Notes: a model not told the origin generated them from the letters alone. A stretch of 64,000 bases of DNA from Marinomonas sp. TW1 (GCF_001625355.1 NZ_JSEE01000003.1:124001-188000); one strand, 5' to 3'; shown: positions 44,813-56,532, counted from the stretch's first letter. Made by a program: numbers and translations.

Positions 44813-45190
44813 GTGAACAAAAAAAGACCAGTCAACCTTGATATTTTAACAATATCCCAGCCAGTCACCGCCATTGTATCCATTCTTCATCGTGTAACAG
44901 GAATCATTCTCTTTGTGGGGTTAGCTTTCTTGTTTTATGCGTTTGATTTGTCATTGGATTCTCAGCAGGGCTTTGATCAAGTCGTCAACATTTTGCAAAC
45001 CAGTTTCCTTGCCAAGTTTATTATCTGGGGAGTGGTATCTGCTTTGTTGTATCACCTAGTGGCGGGTGTAAAGCACTTGTTTATGGATATGGGGTATTTC
45101 GAAGAATTGGACAGTGGGCGTAGTGCGGCAATTGCCAACATGATTATCGCTACCGTCTTTATCGTATTAGCAGGAGTGTGGATATGGTAA
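44813..45190 (+). CDS. sdhC: Succinate dehydrogenase cytochrome b556 subunit
   Basis: Membrane anchor of complex II, 125 residues with three TM helices. The N-terminal KKRPVNLDILTISQPVTAIVSILHRVTG carries the SdhC signature (SxxHRxTG), and the heme-ligand His is in LLYHLVAGVKHLFMDMGY. Start is GTG 44813 with only a weak ribosome binding site. The 3' end runs over the sdhD ATG by 7 bp. Confidence 0.94.
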   Translation: MNKKRPVNLDILTISQPVTAIVSILHRVTGIILFVGLAFLFYAFDLSLDSQQGFDQVVNILQTSFLAKFIIWGVVSALLYHLVAGVKHLFMDMGYFEELDSGRSAAIANMIIATVFIVLAGVWIW

Positions 45191-45531
45191 CTCAAATTAC
45201 AAGCTTTGGTCGTTCAGGCCTGTATGATTGGATGATGCAGCGAGTCTCTGCATTGGTTCTGTCTATCTATACCTTGTTTATGATCGGCTATTTGGTGAGT
45301 AATCCAGATCTGACTTATGAACAATGGAGCGCATTGTTTGAAACAACTTGGATGCGCATTTTTAGTTTGTTGGTCTTGTTGTCTATCGGTATCCACTCTT
45401 GGATCGGTTTGTGGTCTGTGTCGACAGACTATATTAAAGCAACAGGTGCACGTTTTTTCTTTCAATCTCTATGCGGTTTGGCCATGTTTGTGTACATCGT
45501 GTGGGGCATTCAGGTTCTTTGGGGGCTATAA
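45184..45531 (+). CDS. sdhD: Succinate dehydrogenase membrane anchor subunit
   Basis: 115 residues, the same length as E. coli SdhD, with three TM helices. GRSGLYDWMMQRVSALVLSIY at the start and IGIHSWIGLWSVSTDYIKA (His and Tyr near the quinone and heme) are family features. ATG 45184 has AGGAG 7 bases upstream; GTG 45178 would leave too short a gap. sdhA starts 3 bp after the stop. Confidence 0.94.
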   Translation: MVTQITSFGRSGLYDWMMQRVSALVLSIYTLFMIGYLVSNPDLTYEQWSALFETTWMRIFSLLVLLSIGIHSWIGLWSVSTDYIKATGARFFFQSLCGLAMFVYIVWGIQVLWGL

Positions 45532-45534
45532 GTA

Positions 45535-47307
45535 ATGGCGAATATTCGTACGATTTCATTTGATGCCATTGTAATTGGCGGTGGCGGTGCCGGTATGCGT
45601 GCCGCTCTTCAGTTGACAGAGACAGGTTTGGATACCGCTTGTATTACGAAAGTATTCCCTACTCGTTCTCACACAGTATCCGCGCAAGGTGGTATTACTT
45701 GTGCGATCGCAAGTGACGATCCAAACGATGATTGGCGCTGGCACATGTACGACACGGTAAAAGGGTCGGATTACATTGGTGACCAAGACGCTATCGAATA
45801 CATGTGTTCTGTCGGTCCACAAGCAGTGTTTGAACTTGAGCACATGGGTTTGCCATTCTCTCGTACAGAGCAAGGCCGTATTTATCAGCGTCCTTTCGGT
45901 GGTCAGTCTAAAGATTTTGGTAAGGGTGGTCAGGCTGCTCGTACTTGTGCTGCGGCGGACCGTACTGGGCACGCTTTGTTGCACACGCTTTATCAAGCTA
46001 ACCTAAAAGGTGGTACGTCTTTCTTTAATGAATGGTATGCCACAGATTTGGTGAAAAATAATGACGGCGCAGTGGTTGGTGTCATCGCTATCTGCATCGA
46101 AACAGGTGAAACGGTTTACCTAAAAGCCAAAGCAACGGTTATTGCAACTGGTGGTGCGGGGCGTATTTACCAGTCCACTACCAATGCTCACATTAACACG
46201 GGTGACGGTATTGGTATGGCACTGCGTGCTGGTTTCCCAATGCAAGACATGGAAATGTGGCAGTTCCACCCAACCGGTATTTACGGTGCGGGTACGCTTG
46301 TGACAGAAGGTTGTCGTGGTGAAGGTGGTTACCTGATCAATAAAGACGGCGAGCGTTTCATGGAGCGTTATGCGCCTAACGCGAAAGACCTTGCGGGCCG
46401 TGATGTGGTTGCACGTTCTATGATCTTGGAAATTCTTGAAGGTCGTGGTTGTGGCCCAGACGGTGACCATGTGTTGCTAAAACTGGACCATCTAGGTGAA
46501 GAGACGCTGAATAAGCGTCTACCAGGTATCCTAGAGTTGTCTCGTACTTTCGCGCACGTTGATCCTGTTAAAGAGCCTATTCCTGTTATCCCAACTTGTC
46601 ACTACATGATGGGGGGTATTCCAACGAACGTTGGTGGTCAAGCTCTAATGCAAAATGAAGCAGGCGAAGACATCGTTGTAGATGGTCTATACGCTTGTGG
46701 TGAAGCAGCGTGTGTATCGGTGCATGGTGCTAACCGCCTAGGTGGTAACTCGTTGCTAGACTTGGTGGTATTTGGTCGCGCGGTTGGTTTGCAAGTGAAG
46801 AAATCCCTTGATGAAGGTTTTGATTCTTTAGATGCAACGGATACCGATGTCGAAACAGCCATGTCTCGTCTGAATCGCCTAAATGCCTCCACTGGTGGCG
46901 AAAGCGTGGCGGAAGTTCGTGCAGACTTGCAACGTGTTATGCAATTGTATTTCGGTGTGTTCCGTGAAGGTGACTCTATGCAGAAAGGCCTAGAGCAGTT
47001 AGCGGAAATTCGTCAGCGTGTTGAAAATCTTCACCTTGAAGATAAGAGTGAAGCCTTCAATACTGCTCGTATAGAAGCTCTTGAGCTTGAAAACTTGCTA
47101 GAAGTGGCGGAAGCGACAGCGGTTCCTGCAGAATTCCGTAAAGAGAGTCGTGGTGCGCATGCCCGTAACGACTTCACTGAGCGTGATGATGAGAATTGGT
47201 TGAAGCATTCTTTGTTCCATCCAGCGGATAAGAAAGTGACTAAGCGTGATGTAAACTTCGCGCCTAAGACAATGGACGCTTTCCCACCTAAAGCTCGTAC
47301 GTACTAA
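45535..47307 (+). CDS. sdhA: Succinate dehydrogenase flavoprotein subunit
   Basis: Oxidises succinate to fumarate. The FAD site [21 protein letters not shown] segment is at residues 11-27, the covalent FAD His is in [10 protein letters not shown], and the dicarboxylate site is in [21 protein letters not shown]. The C-terminal domain ends with the usual RTY. 590 residues is normal. Confidence 0.98.
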   Translation: MANIRTISFDAIVIGGGGAGMRAALQLTETGLDTACITKVFPTRSHTVSAQGGITCAIASDDPNDDWRWHMYDTVKGSDYIGDQDAIEYMCSVGPQAVFELEHMGLPFSRTEQGRIYQRPFGGQSKDFGKGGQAARTCAAADRTGHALLHTLYQANLKGGTSFFNEWYATDLVKNNDGAVVGVIAICIETGETVYLKAKATVIATGGAGRIYQSTTNAHINTGDGIGMALRAGFPMQDMEMWQFHPTGIYGAGTLVTEGCRGEGGYLINKDGERFMERYAPNAKDLAGRDVVARSMILEILEGRGCGPDGDHVLLKLDHLGEETLNKRLPGILELSRTFAHVDPVKEPIPVIPTCHYMMGGIPTNVGGQALMQNEAGEDIVVDGLYACGEAACVSVHGANRLGGNSLLDLVVFGRAVGLQVKKSLDEGFDSLDATDTDVETAMSRLNRLNASTGGESVAEVRADLQRVMQLYFGVFREGDSMQKGLEQLAEIRQRVENLHLEDKSEAFNTARIEALELENLLEVAEATAVPAEFRKESRGAHARNDFTERDDENWLKHSLFHPADKKVTKRDVNFAPKTMDAFPPKARTY

Positions 47308-47319
47308 GGGGTTATGTCA

Positions 47320-48024
47320 ATGTTAGTTAGTATTTATCGCTACAATCCTGAGAAGGACGACGCTCCTTATATGCAGGATTATCAAGTGGACTTGCCAGAA
47401 GGTAAAGACCTAATGGTGTTGGACGTTCTGAACTTGCTAAAAGCGCAGGACCCAACGATTTCATACCGTCGTTCATGCCGTGAGGGTGTGTGTGGTTCTG
47501 ATGGTATGAATATGTCTGGTAAGAACGGCTTGGCTTGTATTACCACTGTGTCGGAAGCGTCTAAGAACAACAAACTGGTGTTACGCCCACTACCTGGTTT
47601 ACCCGTGGTGCGTGATTTAGTGGTTGATATGGGACAATTCTACAAGCAATACGAGAAAATTCGTCCATACTTGATGAACGATACGCCAGCGCCAGCCATT
47701 GAGCGTCTGCAAAGCCCAGAAGAGCGTGAAAAACTTGATGGACTCTACGAGTGTATCTTGTGTGCATGTTGTTCAACGGCTTGCCCATCGTTCTGGTGGA
47801 ATCCAGATAAGTTTGTTGGTCCTTCTGGTTTGCTACAGGCTTATCGTTTCTTGGCGGACAGTCGTGACAACGCAACACAAGAGCGTTTAAGCGAATTGGA
47901 TGATCCATTTAGTGTTTTCCGTTGCCATGGTATTATGAACTGTGTCAATGTATGCCCTAAAGGGTTAAATCCGACTAAGGCAATTGGTAATATTCGTACT
48001 ATGCTGTTGCAAAGAGCGACCTAA
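47320..48024 (+). CDS. sdhB: Succinate dehydrogenase iron-sulfur subunit
   Basis: Carries electrons from SdhA to quinone. The [2Fe-2S] ligands are in SCREGVCGSDGMNMSGKNGLAC, the [4Fe-4S] in CILCACCSTACP and the [3Fe-4S] in CHGIMNCVNVCPKGLNP. ATG 47320 (234 residues) sits 8 bases after AAGGGG; ATG 47314 would leave only 2 bases. Confidence 0.97.
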   Translation: MLVSIYRYNPEKDDAPYMQDYQVDLPEGKDLMVLDVLNLLKAQDPTISYRRSCREGVCGSDGMNMSGKNGLACITTVSEASKNNKLVLRPLPGLPVVRDLVVDMGQFYKQYEKIRPYLMNDTPAPAIERLQSPEEREKLDGLYECILCACCSTACPSFWWNPDKFVGPSGLLQAYRFLADSRDNATQERLSELDDPFSVFRCHGIMNCVNVCPKGLNPTKAIGNIRTMLLQRAT

Positions 48025-48077
48025 TAGATGAAAGATTCGGATAGTGACTGGGTGAATTTGACCTGACTGCCGAATTA

Positions 48078-48112
48078 GGCGGCTTGAATCGATATTCAAT
48101 GCCGCCATTTTT
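48078..48112 (+). terminator. Rho-independent terminator after sdhB
   Basis: GGCGGC 48078-48083 pairs with GCCGCC 48101-48106, extended by TTGAAT/ATTCAA with one bulged T, loop CGAT, then ATTTTT. It separates sdh from suc transcription. Confidence 0.8.
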
Positions 48113-48115
48113 GCA

Positions 48116-48134
48116 TATTCTCCTATGGAGAATA
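48116..48134. promoter_or_regulatory. 19-base palindrome downstream of the sdhB terminator
   Basis: TATTCTCC-TAT-GGAGAATA is a perfect inverted repeat with a 3-base centre. It may be an operator for the suc genes or a small hairpin; the protein is unknown. Confidence 0.35.
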
Positions 48135-48303
48135 GAATAAAAAGAATTTAAAATTCGACCTCTACGAGCAAGGATGTGCTAAGAAAAGTTGCTAACTCAG
48201 TGATGAAGGATTCAAAGTATTTCATAAATTGAGTGACATGCTTTTAGTGACTTAGTATTGAACGTCAGAGGGCGATAGTAGCTGGAAGTAAACAAAAAAA
48301 TCG

Positions 48304-48368
48304 AGACTGTCAAAAGTCTTACGGGCCTGATAATAAGATCAATCGTTCGATTGAACCGGGACCCCGGT
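48304..48368 (+). promoter_or_regulatory. Structured leader just upstream of sucA
   Basis: Three consecutive inverted repeats: AGACT/AGTCT (48304-48308 with 48315-48319, six-base loop), TCAATCG/CGATTGA (48339-48345 with 48348-48354) and ACCGGG/CCCGGT (48355-48360 with 48363-48368). The last ends about 16 bases before the sucA ribosome binding region, so folding could affect translation. Confidence 0.4.
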
Positions 48369-48397
48369 AGCTGGCTCGAACATAAGGGTGATCGAGA

Positions 48398-51235
48398 ATG
48401 CACGAAAGTTTAATGGAGTTGCTGTGGAGCACCTCTCATTTTTCAGGTGGAAACTTGGAATATGTAGAAGGGTTGTTTGAAAGCTACCTCGTCGATCCGA
48501 ATTCAGTTTCGGAAGAATGGCGGAAATGTTTTGACCAATTGCCTCGCGTTAGCGAAGCTCAGTCAACGGATCTTCCTCATTCAGTTATTCAAGAACAATT
48601 TCTGCAAATTGGTAAAAACAAATTCAGAGCCATGCCAGCTAGTTCTGGTGTCGCAGTGAGCTCTGACCATGAGCAGAAACAAATCGGTGTCCTGCAGTTG
48701 ATTAATGCGTACCGCGTTCGTGGTCATCAACATGCAACATTGGACCCGCTAGGTTTACAGAAGCGTGAAAAAGTCGCTGATTTGGATCTGGGTTACCACC
48801 AATTAACGGGTGCTGATTTAGACACGTCATTTAACGTCAATTCTTTGTTTTTTAACAAAGAAAATATGAAGTTAAGTGAAATCGTATCCGAATTGGAAAA
48901 GACTTACTGTGGCAGTATCGGCTATGAGTTCATGCACATCGTTGATACCCAAGAGAAAGCTTGGTTGCAGCAGCGAGTAGAATCCGTTCGATCCCGCCCT
49001 GAATATTCAAAAGAAACTCGCGAGAGCCTATTAGAACGTCTTACTGCCGCGGAAGGTCTAGAAAAATACCTAGCCAGCCGTTACCCAGGCGCAAAACGTT
49101 TTGGTTTGGAAGGTGGCGAGAGCTTGATTCCTATGGTGAATGAGTTAATTCAACGTTCTGGCGCACTGGGTGCGAAAGAGGTTGTGATTGGCATGGCTCA
49201 CCGTGGTCGTCTGAACGTACTGGTTAATACTTTGGGTAAAAACCCGAAAGACCTGTTCGACGAGTTTGAAGGTAAAAAGTTAGTCAACACTTCTGGTGAC
49301 GTAAAATACCACCAAGGTTTCTCTTCAAATGTGATGACCGCTGGCGGTGAAGTTCACATCGCATTGTCTTTCAACCCATCTCACTTAGAAATTGTTTCGC
49401 CTGTGGTTGAAGGTTCTGTTCGCGCTCGTCAAGATCGACGTAAAGACACGACAGGTAAGTCTGTTGTACCAATTTCCATTCACGGTGATGCGGCATTTGC
49501 TGGTCAAGGCGTGGTCATGGAAACCTTCCAAATGTCGCAGACACGTGCTTATCGTACTGGTGGTACGGTTCATATCGTGATCAATAACCAAGTTGGTTTC
49601 ACCACCAACCGTCAAGAAGATTCTCGTTCTACTGAATACGCAACCGATGTTGCTAAAATGATTCAGGCGCCAATCTTCCACGTAAACGGTGATGATCCAG
49701 AAGCGGTTTTGTTCGTGACACAATTGGCATTAGATTACCGTTACGAATTTGGTCGTGACGTCGTAATCGACATGGTTTGTTACCGTCGTCGTGGTCACAA
49801 CGAGACGGATGAACCATCTGGTACACAGCCGTTGATGTACAGTGTTATTAGCAAGTTAAAAACCACTCGTAACTTATACGCTGAGAAACTGATTGCTGGA
49901 TCAGTGGTGAGCAAAGAATTGTCCGATCAAATGGTCAGTGACAATCGCGAGAATCTGGATAATGGTCGCCACGTTGCGCAAAGCCTAGTGTTAGAGTCTC
50001 AAACGAAAATGTTTGTTGACTGGAAACCTTACCTAGGGGTTGAGTGGACAGATGAAGGTGACACTCGTTACCCATTGGCTGAGCTTCAAGAAGTGGCGAA
50101 AAAACTGACGCATGTTCCCGATGGGGTTGTTGTTCAGCGTCAGGTACAAAAGATTTACCAAGACCGTGACAAAATGACGGCGGGTGCTTTGCCTCTTAAC
50201 TGGGGATACGCTGAAACATTAGCGTTCGCTACTTTGCTAGAGCAGGGTTACCCGATTCGTATTACGGGTCAGGATTCTGGTCGTGGTACTTTCTCGCACC
50301 GTCACGCTGTGATTCACAGTCAAAAAGATGGCAGTACTTATATTCCTCTGAAACATTTGTCTGAGGATCAGCCAACATTAGACTTGTACGATTCTTACTT
50401 GTCTGAAGAAGCTGTACTGGCATTTGAATACGGTTATGCCAGCACGTCACCACAAGGTTTGGTGGTCTGGGAAGCGCAATTCGGTGATTTTGCCAACGGC
50501 GCGCAAGTGGTCATTGACCAATTCATTACCAGTGGTGAGCATAAGTGGGGACGTCTATGTGGTTTGACTATGTTGTTGCCTCACGGCTACGAAGGTCAAG
50601 GTCCTGAGCATTCTTCCGCTCGCTTAGAGCGTTTTATGCAATTGTGTGCGGAATACAACATTCAAGTTTGTGTCCCAACCACACCGTCACAGATTTACCA
50701 TATCTTACGTCGTCAAGCGATTCGCCCAATGCGTCGTCCATTGATTATCATGTCGCCGAAGAGTTTGTTGCGTCATAAACAAGCCACTTCGACTCTGGAA
50801 GATTTGGCGGAAGGCAGCTTTAAAACAGTATTGCCAGAAGCGTCAGAGTCTATCGCGGCGGATAACGTGAAACGCATTGTGTTGTGTAGCGGTAAGGTTT
50901 ACTACGATTTGATTAATCGTCGTGAAGCGCTAGAAAAAGATGATGTGGTCGTGGTTCGTCTAGAGCAGCTGTACCCATTCCCATACGCTGACCTAGAGTC
51001 CGTATTGGAACAGTACAAAAATGTTGAGAGCTTGGTTTGGTGTCAAGAAGAACCGAAAAACCAAGGTGCTTGGCATGCCAATCGTCACCGTATGAATCGA
51101 GTGTTGGAAAAACTGTACCCTGAGTTGAAAATCCGTTTTGCGGGTCGAATTTCATCAGCTGCACCAGCAGCGGGTTACATGTCTGTCCACGTAGAAGAGC
51201 AAGAAGCACTGGTCAACGACGCACTAGTTGGTTAG
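48398..51235 (+). CDS. sucA: 2-oxoglutarate dehydrogenase E1 component
   Basis: Thiamine-diphosphate enzyme that decarboxylates 2-oxoglutarate and acylates the lipoyl group of SucB. Seen are the N-terminal SucB-binding region (LEYVEGLFESYLVDPNSVSEEW), IGMAHRGRLNVLVN, the ThDP/Mg site HGDAAFAGQGVVMETFQMS with INNQVGFTT, and the transketolase-like C-terminal region (GQDSGRGTFSHRHAV). 945 residues is normal. AAGGGTG lies about 11 bases before the ATG. Confidence 0.98.
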   Translation: MHESLMELLWSTSHFSGGNLEYVEGLFESYLVDPNSVSEEWRKCFDQLPRVSEAQSTDLPHSVIQEQFLQIGKNKFRAMPASSGVAVSSDHEQKQIGVLQLINAYRVRGHQHATLDPLGLQKREKVADLDLGYHQLTGADLDTSFNVNSLFFNKENMKLSEIVSELEKTYCGSIGYEFMHIVDTQEKAWLQQRVESVRSRPEYSKETRESLLERLTAAEGLEKYLASRYPGAKRFGLEGGESLIPMVNELIQRSGALGAKEVVIGMAHRGRLNVLVNTLGKNPKDLFDEFEGKKLVNTSGDVKYHQGFSSNVMTAGGEVHIALSFNPSHLEIVSPVVEGSVRARQDRRKDTTGKSVVPISIHGDAAFAGQGVVMETFQMSQTRAYRTGGTVHIVINNQVGFTTNRQEDSRSTEYATDVAKMIQAPIFHVNGDDPEAVLFVTQLALDYRYEFGRDVVIDMVCYRRRGHNETDEPSGTQPLMYSVISKLKTTRNLYAEKLIAGSVVSKELSDQMVSDNRENLDNGRHVAQSLVLESQTKMFVDWKPYLGVEWTDEGDTRYPLAELQEVAKKLTHVPDGVVVQRQVQKIYQDRDKMTAGALPLNWGYAETLAFATLLEQGYPIRITGQDSGRGTFSHRHAVIHSQKDGSTYIPLKHLSEDQPTLDLYDSYLSEEAVLAFEYGYASTSPQGLVVWEAQFGDFANGAQVVIDQFITSGEHKWGRLCGLTMLLPHGYEGQGPEHSSARLERFMQLCAEYNIQVCVPTTPSQIYHILRRQAIRPMRRPLIIMSPKSLLRHKQATSTLEDLAEGSFKTVLPEASESIAADNVKRIVLCSGKVYYDLINRREALEKDDVVVVRLEQLYPFPYADLESVLEQYKNVESLVWCQEEPKNQGAWHANRHRMNRVLEKLYPELKIRFAGRISSAAPAAGYMSVHVEEQEALVNDALVG

Positions 51236-51266
51236 TACCATAGCCTGTCAGAGATAAGGGTATAAA

Positions 51267-52772
51267 ATGAGCATTGAAATTAAAGCACCTACTTTTCCAG
51301 AATCTGTAGCCGATGGAACGGTTGCTACTTGGTACAAAAAACCAGGTGAAGCCTGTGCCCGTGATGAGCACATTGTCGACATTGAAACGGATAAAGTGGT
51401 TCTAGAAGTAGTGGCACCAGCCGATGGTGTGATTGCAGAAGTATTGAAAAATGAAGGTGACATCGTACTGAGCGATGAAGTCCTAGCAAAATTTGAAGAG
51501 GGTGGTGCGGCCGCATCTGCTCCAGCGGCAGCGGAACAAACAGCAGCACCAGCATCCTCTTCTGCGAAAGAAACGGTCCAAATCAAAGCGCCAACATTCC
51601 CTGAGTCTGTTGCCGATGGTACGGTAGCGGCTTGGCACAAACAGCCAGGTGAAGCTTGTTCTCGTGATGAGCACATCGTTGATATCGAAACCGATAAAGT
51701 GGTTTTAGAAGTGGTTGCGCCTGCTGATGGCGTCATCGGTGAAATCTCTAAAAATGAAGGTGACACTGTACTGAGTGATGAAGTCTTGGCTTCATTCCTA
51801 GTTGGCGCGTCTGGTGAAGCGGCTGCACCTGCAGCACAAGCTGCTGCGCCTGCAGCCCCTGCTGAAGCGGGTGACGAAGACGGTGTCGCTGGTCCTGCAG
51901 CACGTAAAGCCTTGGCAGAAGCTGGTTTAACACCGGCTCAGGTGAAAGGCTCAGGTAAAGGTGGTCGCATCACTAAAGAAGATGTTGACGCAGCAGCGAA
52001 AGCGAAGCCTGCAGCCGCGCCGGCAGCGAAAGCAGCGCCTGCGGCTATGCCAGCATTGGGTGCTGATGGTCGTGTTGAAAAACGCGTTCCGATGACGCGC
52101 CTACGTGCCACTATTGCTAAGCGTTTGGTTGAAGCTCAACAAACCGCTGCCATGTTGACAACATACAACGAAGTTAACATGGGTCCTGTGATGGAGATCC
52201 GTAAGAAATACAAAGACCAGTTTATGAAGACTCATAACGGTACTAAACTTGGCTTTATGTCTTTCTTCGTGAAAGCGGCAACTGAAGCGCTTAAACGCTT
52301 CCCAGCAGTAAATGCGTCAATCGACGGTAATGACATGGTTTACCATGGTTACCAAGACATTGGTGTGGCGGTTTCTACTGACCGTGGTTTGATGGTGCCG
52401 GTATTGCGTAACACGGAAGCAATGGGCATGGCCGATATTGAATCTACAATCATGGACTTCGCATTGCGCGGTCGTGATGGCAAGTTAGGCATGGATGACA
52501 TGCAAGGTGGTACTTTCACCATTACTAACGGTGGTACTTTTGGTTCCTTGATGTCTACTCCAATCATTAACCCACCACAAACAGCGATCTTGGGTATGCA
52601 CAAAATCCAAGAGCGCCCAATGGCGGTAAATGGTCAAGTTGTGATCCAGCCAATGATGTACCTGGCTCTGTCTTATGACCACCGTATGATCGATGGCAAA
52701 GAAGCGGTTCAATTCCTAGTAACGATTAAAGAGTTACTAGAAGATCCAGCGCGTCTATTGCTTGAAATCTAA
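51267..52772 (+). CDS. sucB: Dihydrolipoyl succinyltransferase (E2 of 2-oxoglutarate dehydrogenase) with two lipoyl domains
   Basis: Core E2 subunit. Order: lipoyl domain 1 about 2-77 (Lys43 in [11 protein letters not shown]), Ala-rich linker about 80-100, lipoyl domain 2 about 104-178 (Lys144), Ala/Pro linker, E1/E3-binding domain about 207-242 ([13 protein letters not shown]), Ala/Lys linker, catalytic domain to 501 with [12 protein letters not shown]. The two lipoyl domains differ at only about 9 of 72 positions, with many silent codon changes. E. coli SucB has one lipoyl domain and 405 residues, so the extra domain accounts for the 501-residue length. Confidence 0.97.
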   Translation: MSIEIKAPTFPESVADGTVATWYKKPGEACARDEHIVDIETDKVVLEVVAPADGVIAEVLKNEGDIVLSDEVLAKFEEGGAAASAPAAAEQTAAPASSSAKETVQIKAPTFPESVADGTVAAWHKQPGEACSRDEHIVDIETDKVVLEVVAPADGVIGEISKNEGDTVLSDEVLASFLVGASGEAAAPAAQAAAPAAPAEAGDEDGVAGPAARKALAEAGLTPAQVKGSGKGGRITKEDVDAAAKAKPAAAPAAKAAPAAMPALGADGRVEKRVPMTRLRATIAKRLVEAQQTAAMLTTYNEVNMGPVMEIRKKYKDQFMKTHNGTKLGFMSFFVKAATEALKRFPAVNASIDGNDMVYHGYQDIGVAVSTDRGLMVPVLRNTEAMGMADIESTIMDFALRGRDGKLGMDDMQGGTFTITNGGTFGSLMSTPIINPPQTAILGMHKIQERPMAVNGQVVIQPMMYLALSYDHRMIDGKEAVQFLVTIKELLEDPARLLLEI

Positions 52773-52790
52773 GGTACTTGAAATCTAAGG
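52761..52790 (+). repeat. 14-bp direct repeat across the sucB stop codon
   Basis: CTTGAAATCTAAGG occurs at 52761-52774 and again at 52777-52790, spaced 16 bp. The first copy holds the last codons and stop of sucB. It looks like a small slippage duplication. Confidence 0.8.
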
Positions 52791-52822
52791 ATTCATACAC
52801 ATCTAGTGGTATGAATTGAATA

Positions 52823-52853
52823 CTGAGTGACTCTTCTGTATTGAGTCGCTCAG
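52823..52853 (+). repeat. Inverted repeat between sucB and lpd
   Basis: CTGAGTGACTC (52823-52833) pairs with GAGTCGCTCAG (52843-52853), 11 positions with one wobble, loop of 9, no T-run. It may stabilise the upstream message or partly end transcription. Confidence 0.5.
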
Positions 52854-52862
52854 CTTGACTGA

Positions 52863-54317
<1,455 letters not shown>

Positions 54318-54329
54318 AAGAAATTAGAT

Positions 54330-54357
54330 TTGCCGGCTTTTCCAGCCGGCAATTTCT
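54330..54357 (+). terminator. Hairpin between lpdA and sucC
   Basis: TTGCCGGCT 54330-54338 pairs with AGCCGGCAA 54344-54352 around a 5-base loop, followed by TTTCT. The T-run is short, so it may only reduce read-through into sucCD. Confidence 0.6.
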
Positions 54358-54408
54358 GTCTTAATCGGCAGAATTTATGTCAATCATTCAGATGAGCGGA
54401 AGAATCAA

Positions 54409-55575
54409 ATGAACCTACATGAATATCAGGCTAAACAGCTTTTTGCTGAATACGGCCTGCCAGTATCGACAGGGTACGCAGTAGACACGCCAGAAGAGGC
54501 GGTCGAAGCTGCGAAAAAAATTGGTGGTGACAAGTGGGTTGTTAAAGCTCAAGTACACGCAGGTGGCCGTGGTAAAGCGGGCGGTGTGAAACTTGTTGAT
54601 TCTTATGACGAAGTTAAAGCCTTTGCAGAAAATTGGTTAGGTAAAAACCTAGTCACTTACCAAACAGACGCAAATGGTCAGCCTGTTGCTAAGATCCTTG
54701 TTGAATCTTGCACTGACATTGCCAACGAATTGTACCTAGGTGCGGTTGTTGACCGTTCTACTCGTAAAGTCGTTTTCATGGCCTCTACTGAAGGTGGTGT
54801 TGAGATCGAGAAAGTAGCGGAAGAAACACCAGAGTTGATTCACAAAGCGATCATTGATCCGCTAGTTGGCGCTCAGCCATACCAAGCTCGTGAAATGGCA
54901 TTTAAAATGGGTCTTAACCCAACTCAAATCAAGCAGTTCACTAAGATCTTCCTTGGTTTGTCACAAATGTTCCATGACTGCGATTTCGCATTACTTGAAA
55001 TCAACCCTCTTGTTATCACAGACGAAGGTAACCTTCACTGTCTAGACGGTAAAATCAACATCGACAGCAACGCTGTCTACCGTCAGAAGAAAATGCAAGA
55101 GTTCCACGATCCATCTCAAGAAGATGAGCGTGAAGCACATGCGGCTCAGTGGGAACTTAACTATGTTGCTCTAGATGGTAACGTAGGTTGCATGGTAAAC
55201 GGTGCTGGCCTAGCAATGGGTACAATGGACATCGTTAACCTACACGGCGGCAAGCCAGCTAACTTCCTAGACGTAGGTGGCGGTGCAACAAAAGAACGTG
55301 TTGCTGAAGCATTCAAAATCATCCTTTCTGACAGCAATGTTAAAGCCGTATTGGTTAACATCTTCGGTGGTATCGTTCGTTGCGACATGATCGCAGAAGG
55401 TATCATTGGTGCGGTTGAGCAAGTTGGCGTAAACGTACCTGTTGTTGTACGTTTGGAAGGTACTAACGCAGAGAAAGGCCGTGAAGTTCTAGCTAACTCT
55501 GGTCTAGACATCATTGCTGCATCCAGTCTTAAAGACGCAGCGGAACAAGTTGTTAAAGCTGCGGAGGGCAAATAA
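54409..55575 (+). CDS. sucC: Succinate-CoA ligase (ADP-forming) subunit beta
   Basis: ATP-grasp subunit making ATP from succinyl-Co[21 protein letters not shown] is the family start; [19 protein letters not shown] is the nucleotide-binding region; the C-terminal part has [14 protein letters not shown] and [16 protein letters not shown]. 388 residues, as in E. coli. Codon use is strongly biased, fitting high expression. sucD begins 2 bp after the stop. Confidence 0.98.
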   Translation: MNLHEYQAKQLFAEYGLPVSTGYAVDTPEEAVEAAKKIGGDKWVVKAQVHAGGRGKAGGVKLVDSYDEVKAFAENWLGKNLVTYQTDANGQPVAKILVESCTDIANELYLGAVVDRSTRKVVFMASTEGGVEIEKVAEETPELIHKAIIDPLVGAQPYQAREMAFKMGLNPTQIKQFTKIFLGLSQMFHDCDFALLEINPLVITDEGNLHCLDGKINIDSNAVYRQKKMQEFHDPSQEDEREAHAAQWELNYVALDGNVGCMVNGAGLAMGTMDIVNLHGGKPANFLDVGGGATKERVAEAFKIILSDSNVKAVLVNIFGGIVRCDMIAEGIIGAVEQVGVNVPVVVRLEGTNAEKGREVLANSGLDIIAASSLKDAAEQVVKAAEGK

Positions 55576-55577
55576 TA

Positions 55578-56450
55578 ATGTCTGTCTTAATTAACAAAGA
55601 TACGAAAGTCATCTGTCAGGGTTTCACTGGCGGTCAAGGTACGTTCCACTCTGAGCAAGCGATTGCTTACGGAACGAAAATGGTTGGTGGTGTAACACCG
55701 GGTAAAGGTGGTCAAACTCACCTAGGTCTTCCTGTGTTCAACACAGTGAAAGAAGCGGTTGAAGAAACAGGTGCGGAAGCGTCTGTTATCTACGTTCCAG
55801 CACCTTTCGTTAAAGACTCTATCCTAGAAGCAGCTAACGCTGGTATCACGCTAATCGTTTGTATCACTGAAGGTGTGCCAACACTGGATATGCTTGATTG
55901 TAAAGTTAAATGTGACGAGCTAGGTGTACGCCTAATCGGTCCTAACTGCCCAGGTGTAATCACACCAGGTGAATGTAAGATCGGTATCATGCCTGGTCAC
56001 ATCCACTTGCCAGGTAAAGTTGGTATCGTTTCTCGTTCTGGTACTTTGACTTACGAAGCGGTTAAGCAAACGACTGACGCTGGCTACGGTCAATCTACTT
56101 GTGTTGGTATCGGTGGTGATCCAATCCCAGGTACGAACTTCATCGACGTTCTAGAAATGTTCCAGAACGATCCACAAACCGAAGCCATCGTTATGATCGG
56201 TGAAATCGGTGGTACAGCAGAAGAAGAAGCGGCGGCTTACATCAAAGCCAACGTGACTAAGCCTGTTGTGTCTTACATCGCTGGTGTTACGGCGCCTGCC
56301 GGTAAGCGTATGGGTCACGCTGGTGCGATCATCTCTGGCGGTAAAGGAACAGCTGACGAGAAATTCGCAGCGCTACAAGACGCTGGTGTTAAAACTGTTC
56401 GCTCTCTAGCTGACATCGGTACTGCATTGAAAGAAATCACTGGCTGGTAA
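55578..56450 (+). CDS. sucD: Succinate-CoA ligase subunit alpha
   Basis: CoA-binding subunit with the phosphohistidine relay. N-terminal [19 protein letters not shown] binds Co[20 protein letters not shown] follows, and the active His is in [19 protein letters not shown] near residue 246. 290 residues is normal. It closes the suc operon. Confidence 0.98.
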   Translation: MSVLINKDTKVICQGFTGGQGTFHSEQAIAYGTKMVGGVTPGKGGQTHLGLPVFNTVKEAVEETGAEASVIYVPAPFVKDSILEAANAGITLIVCITEGVPTLDMLDCKVKCDELGVRLIGPNCPGVITPGECKIGIMPGHIHLPGKVGIVSRSGTLTYEAVKQTTDAGYGQSTCVGIGGDPIPGTNFIDVLEMFQNDPQTEAIVMIGEIGGTAEEEAAAYIKANVTKPVVSYIAGVTAPAGKRMGHAGAIISGGKGTADEKFAALQDAGVKTVRSLADIGTALKEITGW

Positions 56451-56488
56451 GCACTTTTTTAAGTGATTGCTAAGTCATCTTTGATGAT

Positions 56489-56520
56489 AAAATCCCTGCC
56501 AATTGGCGGGGATTTTTTTT
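56489..56520 (+). terminator. Rho-independent terminator of the suc operon
   Basis: AAAATCCC-T-GCC (56489-56500) pairs with GGC-G-GGGATTTT (56505-56516) with a 4-base loop AATT and a run of eight Ts ending at 56520. The next gene's ribosome binding site follows directly. Confidence 0.88.
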
Positions 56521-56532
56521 GGAGAGAAGAGC

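Larger units (their letters stand above)
48025..48397. other. 373-bp intergenic region sdhB to sucA
   Basis: It holds a terminator after sdhB (48078-48112), a 19-base palindrome (48116-48134), AT-rich DNA, and three back-to-back hairpins just before sucA (48304-48368). No ORF was seen. A sucA promoter is expected here but I could not choose one. Confidence 0.6.

Noticed and set aside
51248..51766. A 172-codon open frame antisense to the sucB lipoyl region
   Set aside because: The protein repeats because the sense strand repeats; low-complexity Ala/Ser content shows it is a shadow of the sense codons.
51267..51800. Whether the lipoyl repeat in sucB is an assembly duplication
   Set aside because: The two copies differ at many silent sites and about nine residues, so they are separate sequences and not the same reads placed twice.
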